Origin: Gossypium raimondii
Lineage: Eukaryota > Streptophyta > Magnoliopsida > Malvales > Malvaceae
Direction of reading: 5' to 3'
Length of the DNA: 64,000 nucleotides
Assembly: GCF_025698545.1 (NCBI RefSeq)
Contig: NC_068565.1
Coordinates: 1,302,001 to 1,366,000, forward strand
The position numbers and the translations under genes are program-made. This document shows, in pieces, positions 19,298-30,331 of this stretch; positions within the stretch are counted from its first letter, which is position 1, and each line of letters opens with the position of its first letter. Below the pieces are notes generated by a model. The model was not told the DNA's origin and did not search any database. It saw nothing but the letters and a program-made list of their open reading frames with translations.

Positions 19298-21970
19298 ATG
19301 TTAACATCCAACAGTTTGTCTTTGTTTTTCTCAATCTCACTTTCCCTCGATCCCATCATTACCCGTTGCTCGGATTGTGCTACTGGACAAGCAAGTTATA
19401 TATGCAACCTTGAAGATAACCTCCATGCTTTCCAAGCTGAAGTAGCAGGACTGAAGGAGCTCAGGAGTGATCTGATGAGCAGGGTCAGAATTGCTGAAGA
19501 TGAGCAGCAGCTTAAGCCCCTAAACCAAGTTGAGGGTTGGCTTTCGAGGGCTGAAACTCTGATAAACGATGCTGATCAACTGATTGTCCAAAGTCCTCAG
19601 CATGTTGAAAATCTATGTATGGGAGATTGTTGGTCCACTCATCCTAGGTCCAGCATCAAGTTCGGGAAGAAAATTGCCAAAAAACTCCAAGAGGTGAAAG
19701 ACCAGAAGGAGAATGGAGATTTCAGTGATGTGGCCAGCAAGCCACCACTTCCTTCAGCAACTGAAAGACCTAGTGAGCCAACTGTGGGTTTAGAGTCCAA
19801 TTTCAACAAGGTCTGGAGCTGTCTTCAAAAGGAACAAGTGGGAATTATTGGCATATATGGCTTAGGAGGGGTTGGCAAGACAACCCTCCTAAACCAAATC
19901 AATAACAAATTCCATGATACTACCCATGATTACCATGTCATTTGGGCAGTTGCATCACAAGATCGGCCAATTGAGAGAGTCCAGGATCAAATTGCCGAAA
20001 GAATAGGCCTTTCTAATGAAGGTTGGAAATCTAAGAGCCTTGATGAGAAAGCTGAAGGCATCTTCCAGGTATTATGTAAAAAGAAGTTTGCATTGTTGTT
20101 GGATGATATATGGGAATGGTTTGATCTCACAAGAGCTGGGGTACCTCTTCCAACACAACAAAATGGCTCTAAAGTCATTTTCACAACTCGTCGTCTTGAC
20201 GTGTGCTGTCAAATGCAACCGAACATGGATAATAATATTAGAGTGGAATGTTTACCACCAGGAAAAGCTTTCAAACTGTTCGAGGAGAAGGTTGGATCAG
20301 AAACCCTTCGAATGCATCCAGATATTTCCAAGTTAGCTGAAGCGGTGGTTGAAGAGTGTGCAGGGCTACCTCTAGCTCTCATTACAATTGGGCGAGCCAT
20401 GGCATCCAAGAAGACCCCTCGAGAATGGGAATACGCTATTGAAGTTTTAAGGCAATCAGCAGCTTCTGTGTTGCCAGGGGTCGGGAAAGAGATGTATCCC
20501 AAGTTAAAATTCAGTTATGACTGTTTACCTGATGAAAGGTTCAGATCTTGTTTCTTGTATTGTTCTTTATATCCAGAAGATTATCTCATCGACGATGACG
20601 AACTAGTAGATTGTTGGATCGGGGAAGGACTTTTGGACGAGCATACCTATTTGAGAAATGCCAGAAACCAGGGGCATTTCATTATAGGTTCTCTTATTGA
20701 CGCATGCTTATTGGAGAAAGGACCATATGGTCGTGTAAAGATGCACGATGTGATTCGCGACATGGCTTTGTGGATTGCTGGTGAATCTGAGAACGAGAGG
20801 TTTTTTGTAAAATCAGGTGTTCAGTTAAAGGAACAACCGAAAGCTAAAAAGTGGGAAGAGGTAACAAGAATGTCGCTGAGGAAGAATCAAATTGAAAATC
20901 TAACTGAGATATTGGAATGTCCCAATCTCCGAACTTTGTTTCTTAGCAGCAATGATTTGAAGGTAATCATGGATGATTTCTTTAATTCTATGCCGATGCT
21001 AAGGGTTCTAGACTTGTTCAACAATATGAATTTGGAAGAATTGCCGGTAGGAATTGCAAAGTTGGTTTCACTAGAACATCTCAATTTGTCACAGACAGGA
21101 ATAAAAAAGTTGCCAGTCGAATTGAAGGCCCTAGCAAAGCTGAAATATTTGAATCTGGAGCGGACATGCGATCTAAAAATGATCCCACAACAATTGATAT
21201 CCAGTTTCTCCAAGTTGCAAGTACTGAAAATGGAGGAATGTGGCTATGGATGTTTATTGGTTTTGGAGGAAATGGAGCATTTAAAATATTTGAATGTGTT
21301 GACTCTTACTTTTAGAAGCGCTTCGGAGTTGGAAAAAGCTTCGAGGTTCAACAAGTTCTTTAGCTGTGCTATTGAACATGTAAGCCTTCAACATTTCAGA
21401 GATTCAAGATCATTGAATATTATGGCTTTAGCAAAACTGCAGCATCTATGTGTTTTAAGCCTCTCGAGTTGTATGGATCTAGAGGAAGTGAAGATCGAAC
21501 GTAACATAACTGAAGGTGCAGGATGCTTCCATAGCCTTCGATCTGTAACCCTATCTGATTGCAATCATTTGAGGGATGTGAGTTGGGTAATTTTTGCTCC
21601 ACATTTGGAACATCTATGGATATATGGATGCATTGGTTTAGAAGAAATCATCAGTGAAGAAAAACTTGGTGAAGTCGCTGAGCTAAAAGGAAATTTAAAC
21701 TTATTTTCTAAGCTCAAGCGTTTGCTTCTACACCGTCTGCCCAAACTAAAGACTATGTACCACCATGCTCTGCCTTTCCCCCAGCTGAAGCAGGTATGCA
21801 TTATGGAATGCCCAATGTTAAAGAAACTCCCACTAAACTCCAACAGTGCAAAAGGACAGAGGCTCATCATTGAAGGAAAGGAGGGATGGTGGAAAGATGT
21901 AGAATGGGAGGATGAATCCACTAAAATTGCTTTTCTCCCCACTTTTATACCTCGTATAATTAAGGGTTAA
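19298..21970 (+). CDS. NLR-4: RPS5-like CC-NB-LRR, about 890 aa, with a replaced N terminus
   Basis: The frame is open from ATG 19298 to TAA 21970. Motifs are intact: GLGGVGKTT, FALLLDDIW, GSKVIFTTR, ECAGLPLAL, CFLYCSLYPED, VKMHDVIRDM, LRRs, and WWKDVEWEDEST at the end. The first residues are MLTSNSLSLFFSISLSLD, whereas the paralogs have MGNIFSISLSLD. The DNA shows why: upstream tccaacagTTTGTCTTTGTTT is joined directly to TCTCAATCTCAC, deleting about 150 bp of leader and the MGN codons. The ATG used lies in former upstream sequence. The protein has no acylation motif, but a leucine-rich hydrophobic start, so localisation may differ. Translation from this ATG is inferred. Confidence 0.88.
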   Translation: MLTSNSLSLFFSISLSLDPIITRCSDCATGQASYICNLEDNLHAFQAEVAGLKELRSDLMSRVRIAEDEQQLKPLNQVEGWLSRAETLINDADQLIVQSPQHVENLCMGDCWSTHPRSSIKFGKKIAKKLQEVKDQKENGDFSDVASKPPLPSATERPSEPTVGLESNFNKVWSCLQKEQVGIIGIYGLGGVGKTTLLNQINNKFHDTTHDYHVIWAVASQDRPIERVQDQIAERIGLSNEGWKSKSLDEKAEGIFQVLCKKKFALLLDDIWEWFDLTRAGVPLPTQQNGSKVIFTTRRLDVCCQMQPNMDNNIRVECLPPGKAFKLFEEKVGSETLRMHPDISKLAEAVVEECAGLPLALITIGRAMASKKTPREWEYAIEVLRQSAASVLPGVGKEMYPKLKFSYDCLPDERFRSCFLYCSLYPEDYLIDDDELVDCWIGEGLLDEHTYLRNARNQGHFIIGSLIDACLLEKGPYGRVKMHDVIRDMALWIAGESENERFFVKSGVQLKEQPKAKKWEEVTRMSLRKNQIENLTEILECPNLRTLFLSSNDLKVIMDDFFNSMPMLRVLDLFNNMNLEELPVGIAKLVSLEHLNLSQTGIKKLPVELKALAKLKYLNLERTCDLKMIPQQLISSFSKLQVLKMEECGYGCLLVLEEMEHLKYLNVLTLTFRSASELEKASRFNKFFSCAIEHVSLQHFRDSRSLNIMALAKLQHLCVLSLSSCMDLEEVKIERNITEGAGCFHSLRSVTLSDCNHLRDVSWVIFAPHLEHLWIYGCIGLEEIISEEKLGEVAELKGNLNLFSKLKRLLLHRLPKLKTMYHHALPFPQLKQVCIMECPMLKKLPLNSNSAKGQRLIIEGKEGWWKDVEWEDESTKIAFLPTFIPRIIKG

Positions 21971-23290
21971 AACCATTATTGTATCATAACATGTGTCATT
22001 GCAAGTTCTATTTTGTTCATCCCTGAATTACATGTAGTTTAATTTTTTGTTTTCCTTTATATAAAATAAAATGTTTGAATTTGAGAATACATTATGTTAA
22101 TGAATGATAATTTGAAGTATAACTCTCAACACATCACATCATTTTCTTTTCATTCTATAACTAAAATTTTGATAATTATAGTAAAATTAAAATTTTTCCT
22201 ATTTTGTATATTTAAAATGAGATAATTTTTCTTATAGGAGATACTATAAATGTATTAATTTGTAATTTGTAATTTTAAAAAGAAAAATTAAGTTTAAATA
22301 TAATTGATTTTCATTCAAAATACACATAAGCATAATATCAATAAATAAAAACTTATCAGAAGCATAATACTAAATGCTACAATATTTCAATATTTGTATA
22401 TTAAAATTCATTAATACAAATTACTAACGTTTTAAAACTTTTATAATTATAGAATGCTACTACAAAATTTAACATATAATTTTTTAAAAAATTATTATTC
22501 ATATCTAATATTTAAATGAATTGGTGACATTATTAGTTTTAAATAATTTTCTTTAAAAGAAACCAATTTAATAGTTTCAGCAACCAAATTATTAAACAGA
22601 AAATTAAAGATAAACAGGGTTATAGCAACTTAATTTTTGGAAAAAGGGTGAGAAAATGAACTCTTTTCATTAGAAAAATCAATAGCTATTTAATTGCTTA
22701 TTTATATTTATATTTATCTTTTATCTTTTATTATTAATTTTAAAATAAATAAAACTAGACTTCTGACTTATATCTATTAAAAATTCAAATGTTTTAGTTA
22801 CAATGATAAATTTAATTTTTATCATACATAATGTTCCATGTTAATATCTCATTATAAACAAAACCAAAATTAAACATTTACAAATAACGACAAGCAAAAA
22901 CTTGCAAGACTTGAGCACTGAATTAATCTATGACTACTTATACTCAAAGTGAGATTACGTGTATGAATTCTGTAGAATCACAGTCTCATAAACAAGTTAT
23001 AGCAAAGTTATTAATAAGTGATGAGTGGAGAATATGATATGCCAAATTGTAACAAACACTACTACATCTGCTTACCACAGCCTTAGCTATAATTGCACAA
23101 ACCATGACAAGGAGTTGGAAAAAAAGAAAGGCTTTGCATTACCTGCTACTAATGACAACTCTCCCTAAAATCCATTCGAACAAAACTTCAACCCCACAAT
23201 TAGGATCAGCAATTACTTATGGTTTGATCAGATTATACCATACTGAAATGTCTCATTTTTTACATCTATTTTTGTCATACAATGCTCAAC
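21971..23290. other. Intergenic, AT-rich
   Basis: It begins with the shared NLR 3' flank (aaccattattgtatcataac). The rest is AT-rich and partly parallels the flank of NLR-3 (16740-17250). An open stretch at 23104-23310 has no recognisable family and overlaps the end of URI. It is not called a gene. Confidence 0.55.
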
Positions 23291-25905
23291 CTACTTCCTT
23301 TGCATTTTGAATCTAGACACCGGCTTTGAAGGTTGCGAACCAGATGACTGCAAAGGACATAAATATTGTAGTAAGTATTCAAGGCAGTAAATATGCAACT
23401 TATTTGCTATATACTCACAAAGATGCGTAAGCACAATACCTGTAATGAAGTCGTATTTGTTCCCACTGAACTTTTATCCAAATTCTGAGTATGCTCAACT
23501 ATAGAACCTGTAAAAGCCTGCACATATAGCCAATAAATCATGACGGATAAAGGCACATAAACAACATGCCCTAATAATTAGTCAAAGTAACCAGCATGGT
23601 AGAGGTAGCATACCTTGGAACTATCAAATTCTGTTTTTGAGGTCTGGACAGATTTCTGTAACACAAAATTGGAGTTAAAAAAGATGGCTAGCAGCCCTCT
23701 CGTCGGTGATCTTGCATTTATTAATACAATATAGAGAGGACAAGGCTTGATACAAGGTCATTGATGTTATCCAAAGATCTATTCTGAAATAACATGAATG
23801 ATATCATGTTGGTTTTCTTTATTTTTCTTTCTCCCAAAGAGCAGAGCTCAAATATAAGCTACAGCTACCTTATTTCATTATGATGGTTCTGCTTCAAACT
23901 TACCTTCTCGAAGGGAGCAGAGGCATTTATGGAAGGACTTAAAGTCTTTGTGTCTTGTTGTATGATTCGACCATGTGAAATTTCACCTGAATAAGATAAA
24001 ATAAAGGAATTGCCTCATCTATAAATCAAACTCGAAATGATATTCACATCTATCAGTAGATAACATAATATCTTTACCCTCCTTGAGTTTACATGATTGA
24101 CCACATGCATAAGTCAGAAACATAACAATCATAGTTACCTTTGGTAACAGGTTCCTCTGTCAATCCAGTAGACTGCATTTCAGATATACAGAAATCACAC
24201 TTCAGGATTCATTTATCAATAAGTTAGAAGGATTATCAAAGAAAGGCTAAAAGACAAAGAAGGCATACAAAGATTTAATCACTTACAGCGAACTGATTAG
24301 TTAAATCTTGATGTTTATATTTATCGGACATCTCTTCAATTGGTTCTTTGCCGTTGAACTGCTGTAGTTGTTTCCTTGACTGAGACTGATACAGCTATTT
24401 CATGAGTGACACATTCAACATACAATTGTATTAACAGGTAAAAAGCACCAAGTCCCAACATTACCTCTGAATATCTTTGACCATGATCAAGATAACTGTA
24501 ACATTCATCCTTTTTTCTATGAAAAGCAGCTTTAGTCAACTCATCTTCATTGCTGTCACTTTCAACTGCATTAGCATCTTCATCTTCATCTTCAAGATTC
24601 TCCTCATTATCTTCAGCTGCAAGTTCTTCTTTCTCAAGCTCTTCCAACCTTGACATTATACGTTCATATTCATCATCCTCAGATGCACCCATTTTATTGT
24701 CTGCTTCAGCCACACTAGGAGTTTCAAGTTCCAGTGAACCTGAAAAGAAAACATTTTGTCTAACTTAAATTCCTCAACTTCATTAAATAACCAATAACCA
24801 TTTCATCACAATCAGTTAAGATAATTAGGCTGCATAATAACAAGTACCTCGACAAAAGAAGTTCTAACAAAAGAAGAACGAACAAGATATTATGCAACAT
24901 GTTAAAAGAGATATTGCAAGCAACCAGCATACGAAGTTCACATAAAACATAATCCAGAATCTGTTTGCTAGAGTATCATCCTTACTAAAACCAGTAGACT
25001 ACAAAGTTCCAATACCCAACAGTGAACAAAAACGAAAGAAAAAGACAGGTTAACCTGCCTGATTGAGATGCCCGTTCGGTAGAATTATCCTCCTCATACT
25101 CTCTAATCTCCACAAGACCCTCCTGTAACAATAAAATCATAGTAACAGGTAAAGACTAGGCACACACAAGAAAAAGTGAGCATACTTACGCCCAATTTAA
25201 CTAATGTTTTATGAACACTAATGTTTAATGAATAAACAACACAAAGCAGAAAATTGGGGGAAGCTTACAGCAGCTTCAGAAGCAGTGGAATCAAAAAAAG
25301 AAGCCTCAGCTTTAAGATCCTGCATTACGGCCTTCAATGCGTCCACTTTAGACTCCAATGATTTCCCTCTCCTCTTTAGGATTTCAACAGTTTGTTTAGC
25401 TGTTCTTTCAGTATAATAACTTTCTCCCAGTAAAACCTACAACAATGATTTCATATTCCTAATTAAAACCCTAAACCCTAAACTTGCCAAATATTAAAAT
25501 AAACTCCTAATTTAGCGCGTAACGCAAAAGCTATACCAGAAACTCATTCGTATGAATCAAACGACCAGGAAAAAACGCCGCTTTCCCAAACGGAACCTGA
25601 ACAAAAAAAAAGCCTAAGCAACCTTTTTTATTTTTTGCTTTTTTACTAATATGTATAAATAGAGTGAAACTGATTGATCGTAAATTTGAAATTCTTGCCA
25701 TGATATCGTGGTGGAGTTCGTCGGGGAGCTTTTGAACGAGGTTGATGAGGGAAGTGTTATCGGCGATGAATTCTTTTAACTGATTCATTTCGTTCTGCTT
25801 CTCCGATAACTTCTCCTCCACCATCTTCGCCGCCTTCTGAACCTCCTCCGCCGGGAACATTGAAGACAGCGACGTCACCATACCTTTCACTTCCGATTTC
25901 CCCAT
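23291..25905 (-). CDS. URI1: URI (unconventional prefoldin RPB5 interactor) homolog, multi-exon gene
   Basis: URI is a prefoldin-like cochaperone that binds RNA polymerase subunit RPB5 and acts in polymerase assembly and TOR-linked signalling. Exon 1 (25905-25699) begins MGKSEVKGMVTSL and gives a coiled coil. Exon 2 (25596-25537) is VPFGKAAFFPGRLIHTNEFL, the diagnostic prefoldin/URI strand. Exon 3 (25436-25269) continues VLLGESYYTERTAKQT. Exon 4 is about 25122-25055 or -25059. An acidic exon follows from about 24739 (EELAAEDNEENLEDEDED) to about 24468. Then 24394-24287 (LYQSQSRKQL...DLTNQFA), STGLTEEPVTK, GEISHGRIIQQDTK, KSVQTSKTEFDSSK, AFTGSIVEHTQNL, and a last exon ending KPVSRFKMQRK with TAG at 23293-23291, a URI-type C terminus. 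Intron 1 appears to be GC-AG. This intact copy is the source of the fragments in the NLR array. Confidence 0.88.
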
Positions 25906-27522
25906 TTTAATTTTTAATTTTTGAATAGTGAGAGCTGAAGAGAATGAGCTTACGACGAACTGGCTGCGACTCGAATTGTTTGATTCTTTGGAGCGGCTCA
26001 GGACTCTTCTAGAAGGTTAGATGACTGTGAAAATTTAGGGTTTATAGCATTAGACGTCCAGAAATTATAGCCAATATTCTAAATTAGTCCCAAAAGTTCA
26101 AATTGTTATAATTGAGTCCTTAATGTATCAATGGTAAGCTTGGGATCTAACTTGGACATATTTAAAACATATGAATCAAATTTTAAAGCAATAATAATAA
26201 ATTTAGCCTTTAATATTTACGTCTTTTATCAATTTGGTCATTTTTAGCTATATTTAACCCTCAATATTTGAAAAAAGTCAAATTATTTTTTAAACAATAT
26301 TGGCATGACAATCTGCATGGTAGTCCACATTTCCTTCATTTTAACATGACATTATTTGTCTTATATATCATCACGTCAACAGAAAATTTTAAAATTATAA
26401 AATATTCAACAAATCAAAATAATTTTAAAATTTTAAAATTCTAAAAGTTCATAATTCAAAAAAATAGCATGAAGTATACATGTAGTGTCATACGGGCTTT
26501 CATGTTTAAAATTTTAATGTTATAGTCATTATTTATGTTAAAAAATAGTAATTCGATTCTTTTTAAAAGGTCAATGGTCAAATTTGACTCTTTTAAAAGG
26601 TTCAGATTAAACTTAGTTAAAAAGGAATATGACTAAATTGACAAAAAATGTAAATATTAAAGACTAAATTTATCATTATATCAATTGATGGTGATTGATG
26701 ATGGATGAAAATATAGAGCAATGATATAGGTTATTGTTGAGAGGCATTTGGAAGGGGCGGAAGTGAATTTCTTCTCCAAATATTTACATTGAGTTTGAAT
26801 TTTGAAATCATCATCGTTGAGAGAATTTTACATGAATATACTACCGACTTAAACACGATTAGTCTTAAATCGTAAAACAAATGAAAACATTTATAATTAT
26901 ATGGAAAAAAAACATACGGCTACAAAATCAAGTAGTGAAGAAACTTGGTAGCAACAATAGATCACACTTAATTAGTGATTATTAATTCAAATTTTTTCAC
27001 TCGATTCAATCAAACGCTCACACCTAATTAGTGATTAACCATAAATTTTACTTTGAAATGATCTATGATAATTGAGGTTATTTTGATAATTATTTGATTA
27101 AATTAATATATTATTATTTCGTATTTATTTTTAAAATAACAATTTAATAATACACAAAGAAAATATAAACTAATATAATAATATAATATTAATAATTAAA
27201 ATTTTCAACGTAACTGGTGGTAATTAAAACCAAATAGATAGGGTTTTTAAGTTTTAAAAATCATGTTTGATAAAAATAAAATATTATTTACTATAAATAT
27301 TTAAATTAATTTTAGTTTTAAAATATATTTTAACTTAGTGTATTAATATATTAAAATAAATAAAAGCATGCAAGGGTTTGGCGTCGCGATCCTCCCGCTA
27401 GTTTCTTCCTAAATATACAAATCAATACCAAATGTTAGTTTTGAGAATCAAATATATACGTATAAACTAGATGTGTATATATATTTATTAGCATGCATGA
27501 ACAAGCTTATGAATATATAAGC
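25906..27522. other. Intergenic between URI and NAC
   Basis: The URI 5' flank occupies the first about 130 bp. An inverted-repeat element lies at about 26190-26681. The remainder (26700-27520) is AT-rich with no gene seen. Confidence 0.5.
26190..26681. mobile_element. MITE-like element with about 50-bp inverted terminal repeats
   Basis: The left arm (aataataataaatttagcc... at 26190-26240) and the reverse complement of the right arm (26632-26681, ataatgataaatttagtc...) agree at most positions over about 50 bp. The core has no coding potential. No clear target duplication was found, so the family is open. Related phrases (caatttggtcat, aaatttagc) recur at about 47600-48070 and 52700-52920. Confidence 0.55.
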
Positions 27523-27590
27523 TAAATCATAGACATGTAAAAAGAGCAAGGGAAGCTAAATCATAGACATGTAAAAATAGTGCAAGGGTT
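27522..27590. repeat. Tandem 34-bp direct repeat at the 3' end of the NAC gene
   Basis: gctaaatcatagacatgtaa followed by aaagagcaaggg is repeated as gctaaatcatagacatgtaa then aaatagtgcaaggg. The second copy forms the stop codon region of the NAC frame, so the duplication sets the current C terminus. Confidence 0.8.
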
Positions 27591-28331
27591 AGGCAGGTAG
27601 CAGATGGTGAGAATTATAATCAGGCACTCCAAGATTGCCTTCAACACCTGCCAAGTCCAAGGGTTTGGTTGCTGGTTTAAACATGCAGAGAAGGGAGGTG
27701 ACGGTGAGAAGCCTCCTACTTCTGCAGCCATATAATCAAATGTCTGATTCTCCTCGGGCACGATAGCAACATCATTTGTTGAATCCGATGGCACCTCCAT
27801 CAACTTACGTTTCTTGTTCTTCTTGATTTCTCCTTCACTTTCTTCGTAATCCGAGCTCACAACAGCAGCATCCTTATTCTTAATCTCACAGATAACGGAA
27901 TCACTCAAACCAGCGCTAGCAGCTTCTTGGTCTTTCAGAGAGTACTCGTCGTGCATAACCCATTGACCATTTGATTTCTTGCTTTTCTTGCTGGTGATCA
28001 ATGTGAAGTATTTATCAAACCCTATGACTTCGCCGCCATCCTTGTGCTTCACTTCTTTGACATATTGTTGGAGCCAACATCCATCTCCCGCGGTTCTTTC
28101 GATTCTTGATTTGCTCCTTTTCTTCAACTTCGTGATAACCCAGAAAGACTCTGCCGAATCTTGGTCGAAAATATTCCAAGGCTCGCGATTTGCACCATAA
28201 AACATCATCACACCAGAAGGTATGGGATCGGCCTTGATGATTGGTTTAAGGTAATCACAAAGGATTTCTTCTTTGGTGGGAAGAAATCGAAACCCTATAG
28301 GAATTTGAAGCTGCGATCTAACAGTTGACAT
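27561..28331 (-). CDS. NAC-domain transcription factor, atypical, 256 aa, single open frame
   Basis: NAC proteins are plant transcription factors. The start at 28331 gives MSTVRSQLQIPIGFRFLPTK, with subdomain A (PIGFRFLPTKEEILCDYL, against the usual PPGFRFHPTDEEL). Subdomains B to D follow: EPWNIF, ESFWVITKL, ERTAGDGCW, GFDKYFTLI, QWVMHDEYSL. A basic run KKNKKRK at about residue 175 may be a nuclear signal. After residue about 225 the tail (VLKAILECLIIILTICYLP) is hydrophobic. It may be a membrane anchor, but a TGGCAG|GTGTTG donor-like site just before it means it may instead be read-through of an intron. NAC genes usually have two introns and this one shows none within the domain. Divergent clade; function unknown. 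Confidence 0.8.
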   Translation of the reverse strand: MSTVRSQLQIPIGFRFLPTKEEILCDYLKPIIKADPIPSGVMMFYGANREPWNIFDQDSAESFWVITKLKKRSKSRIERTAGDGCWLQQYVKEVKHKDGGEVIGFDKYFTLITSKKSKKSNGQWVMHDEYSLKDQEAASAGLSDSVICEIKNKDAAVVSSDYEESEGEIKKNKKRKLMEVPSDSTNDVAIVPEENQTFDYMAAEVGGFSPSPPFSACLNQQPNPWTWQVLKAILECLIIILTICYLPNPCTIFTCL

Positions 28332-28584
28332 GATCGGGGGTTCGTTAAAGACGAAGAGAAAGATGAGACTAATTTGGAGGCTTTCAAACCAATTTCTAGA
28401 AGTGTTCCAGAAGATGTCCGGTTATAACCTCACATATATATATATTTCTTTTGTATCAAATAAAAAATAATTCGAGAGCGTAAATGTTAACCTCATAAGT
28501 CATTTTTCTTATGTTCATCATCATCATGCAGTATGAATGTAGCTTAATATTCAAAAACAAATGAATTAATAAATATGAATCTTT
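28332..28584. other. NAC 5' flank
   Basis: A short (AT)n run is at about 28434-28446 and a polypyrimidine-rich stretch adjoins the start. Nothing else was identified. Confidence 0.4.
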
Positions 28585-28602
28585 AATGAACTCTCTAAAC
28601 AA

Positions 28603-29028
28603 TCATGCTCTGGTATAATCATTAGAAATACTGAAGGTCTGGTCCTAGCTTCTACTGATAGGTACATACCCAACGCGTTTGTGGCGGAGGCTATGGCAGC
28701 GATCCAGGCGATGACATTTGCAGCAGATCCGGGGTTTATGCATGTTGTTTTTGAAGGCGACTCATTGACGATTATAAAGAAACTCACATCACCCAATGAA
28801 GACAGATCGAAAATTAGTGGTCTTTTTTTCTGGTGGAAAGGATTCATTAAAGAAAAACTTTTGTTGAGCAATGTAATTACTTACATCCATCCAAGTGCCA
28901 ACATTGTGGCTCATGATCTCATCTGCTTGCAGGAAGTGGTTTGGGGTGAGATGGAAGAGGTCCCGGTCCTCCCGGATGTGGCCGTTGACGGATATCGGCG
29001 AGGGTGGTTCGGTCGACGTAACTTCTGA
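28603..29028 (+). pseudogene. RNase H-like (RVT_3) domain remnant, probably from a LINE-type retroelement
   Basis: The open reading begins without an ATG: CSGIIIRNTEGLVLAS, then AFVAEAMAAIQAM, VVFEGDSLTIIKKL, NVITYIHPSANIVAHDLI, and a tail EEVPVLPDVAVDGYRRGWF ending at TGA. These are the plant RNase H-like motifs (GxxxRN, AEAxAxxxA, EGDS, VAH-L) known from the C terminus of plant LINEs and in host RNase H-like genes. No reverse transcriptase precedes it. Most likely a fragment. A domesticated gene with an upstream exon cannot be ruled out. Confidence 0.7.
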
Positions 29029-29276
29029 GACCTGGCTCTATCTTGATGAGGAAATGGAGCTTGATTCCCTTCGCATTGTCAGTTTTGGCTTCTTGTTTGG
29101 GTCGAGAGCTCAACTATGGCTTCTACTTGCTTTTGTTTGCTTCGGGAGAGGAAAGGTTTTGGTGTATTTTGGTTCTTTTGATTGATCTTGACCAGGCCTT
29201 TTCTTCTCTCTTGTTAATGGCACTCACTTTTCTACATATACCCACTTATAAAATACAAAAATTATAATTGAAATGA

Positions 29277-30331
29277 GGGTAAATTACACCACCAGTCACT
29301 TAACTTCGTGATATTTGACAAAACAGTCACTTAGGTTTCAATTCAGTCACTCAATTTTTAAAAAATAACAAAACAATCACTAACGTTATCAAAAAGTGAC
29401 AAATCAATCACTTATTAACATTTTACGTTACTATCTTAACGGGACCGCTGATGTGGTAATTAGCTGATGTAGCCAATTAACTTGCGACGTTGACATGGCA
29501 ATGCAATTAAAATTGGTCTTATTCAGAATTAGATCATTGTACATTATGAAAACTTAAAAAGTAGTTCAATTAAGTATCAATGTTAAATCTTGAAAATTAG
29601 TTCAAGCATCAGTGTTAAATCTTGTCTGTTGACTCAAAAATCAGCATTATGCAAGAAATTAGTAAAAATCAACAATTCAATCAATAATTTATATCAAAAT
29701 TGAGGACTATCTTTTTTCATAAATTACAAGGAAGACATTTACAACTAGACCTAAACAGTGACAAATTACAAATTTAAATCCTAAATACCTTTGTTCAGAG
29801 GATTCTTAGCCAGCGTAATCAGTGAAATCGACGGAGATGGAACTCATGCATTTGGTGTCAAGATAGAACTCGATGGAGCAAAACTCACAACTATCCGTTG
29901 AGGACGGAAGAGTTAACTTTAATTTCGACAAGGTCGATGCCTATGGTGGGAACCTCAGCGATCATGATGCTACGGAGGGCGTTGGCCATGGAGGCGTCAA
30001 TGTCGTGGAAGCATAGTCATCTTTGAGTACCCAAATTTTGACCATTGGGAATCACTGGTACCAAGCTCCTTCCATTTTCTTTTCTTCTTTTCTTCTTCTT
30101 CTTCTCCATTTCTTCTCCATTTCTTCTACTGCCCAGGGCTCTTAAATGGGGCTGTTTAAATGACAACCAGCCCACCGTTAAATGCCATGTCACTTTTCCA
30201 TTACATCTGTAACAGAAAATAGTTAAAATGATTGATTTGTTATTTTTTAAAAGTTGAGTGACTGAATTGAAACCTAAGTAACTGTTTTGTCAGCTATACC
30301 AAAGTTGAATAACTGCTGGTGCAATTTACCC
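29277..30331. mobile_element. Non-autonomous TIR transposon (Mutator-like, Pack-type), about 1.06 kb, carrying an RPB3 fragment
   Basis: The left arm (gggtaaattacaccaccagt from 29277) and the reverse complement of the right arm (gggtaaattgcaccagcagt from 30331) stay alike for about 105 bp through acaaaacagtcacttaggtt and tcaattcagtcactcaa. Long TIRs without a transposase suggest a Mutator-like element. I could not find a convincing target duplication. The interior contains a recognisable gene fragment (separate entry). Confidence 0.8.
29800..30075 (-). pseudogene. Captured 5' fragment of RNA polymerase II subunit RPB3
   Basis: The minus strand reads MEGAWYQ, stop, [14 protein letters not shown], then after a frameshift [37 protein letters not shown], and in another frame CEFCSIEFYLDTKC. 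These follow plant RPB3 (NRPB3): the start, the alpha-like motif around MANALRR-MI-EVPT, DLVEIEVNSSVLND and the zinc-site CEFC. The segment between SVLN and CEFC is missing. A stop at codon 8, a frameshift and the deletion make it non-functional. It lies wholly within the TIR element. Confidence 0.8.

Noticed and set aside
23104-23310. 68-codon open frame on the + strand
   Set aside because: It overlaps the last URI exon in antisense and matches nothing known.
29821-30030. First read as an unknown small gene in the TIR element
   Set aside because: The minus strand matches RPB3 with a stop, a frameshift and a deletion, so it is a captured fragment.
23291-30331. Idea that URI and the RPB3 fragment form an RNA polymerase assembly gene cluster
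   Set aside because: RPB3 is a broken transposon passenger, so proximity is most simply chance.
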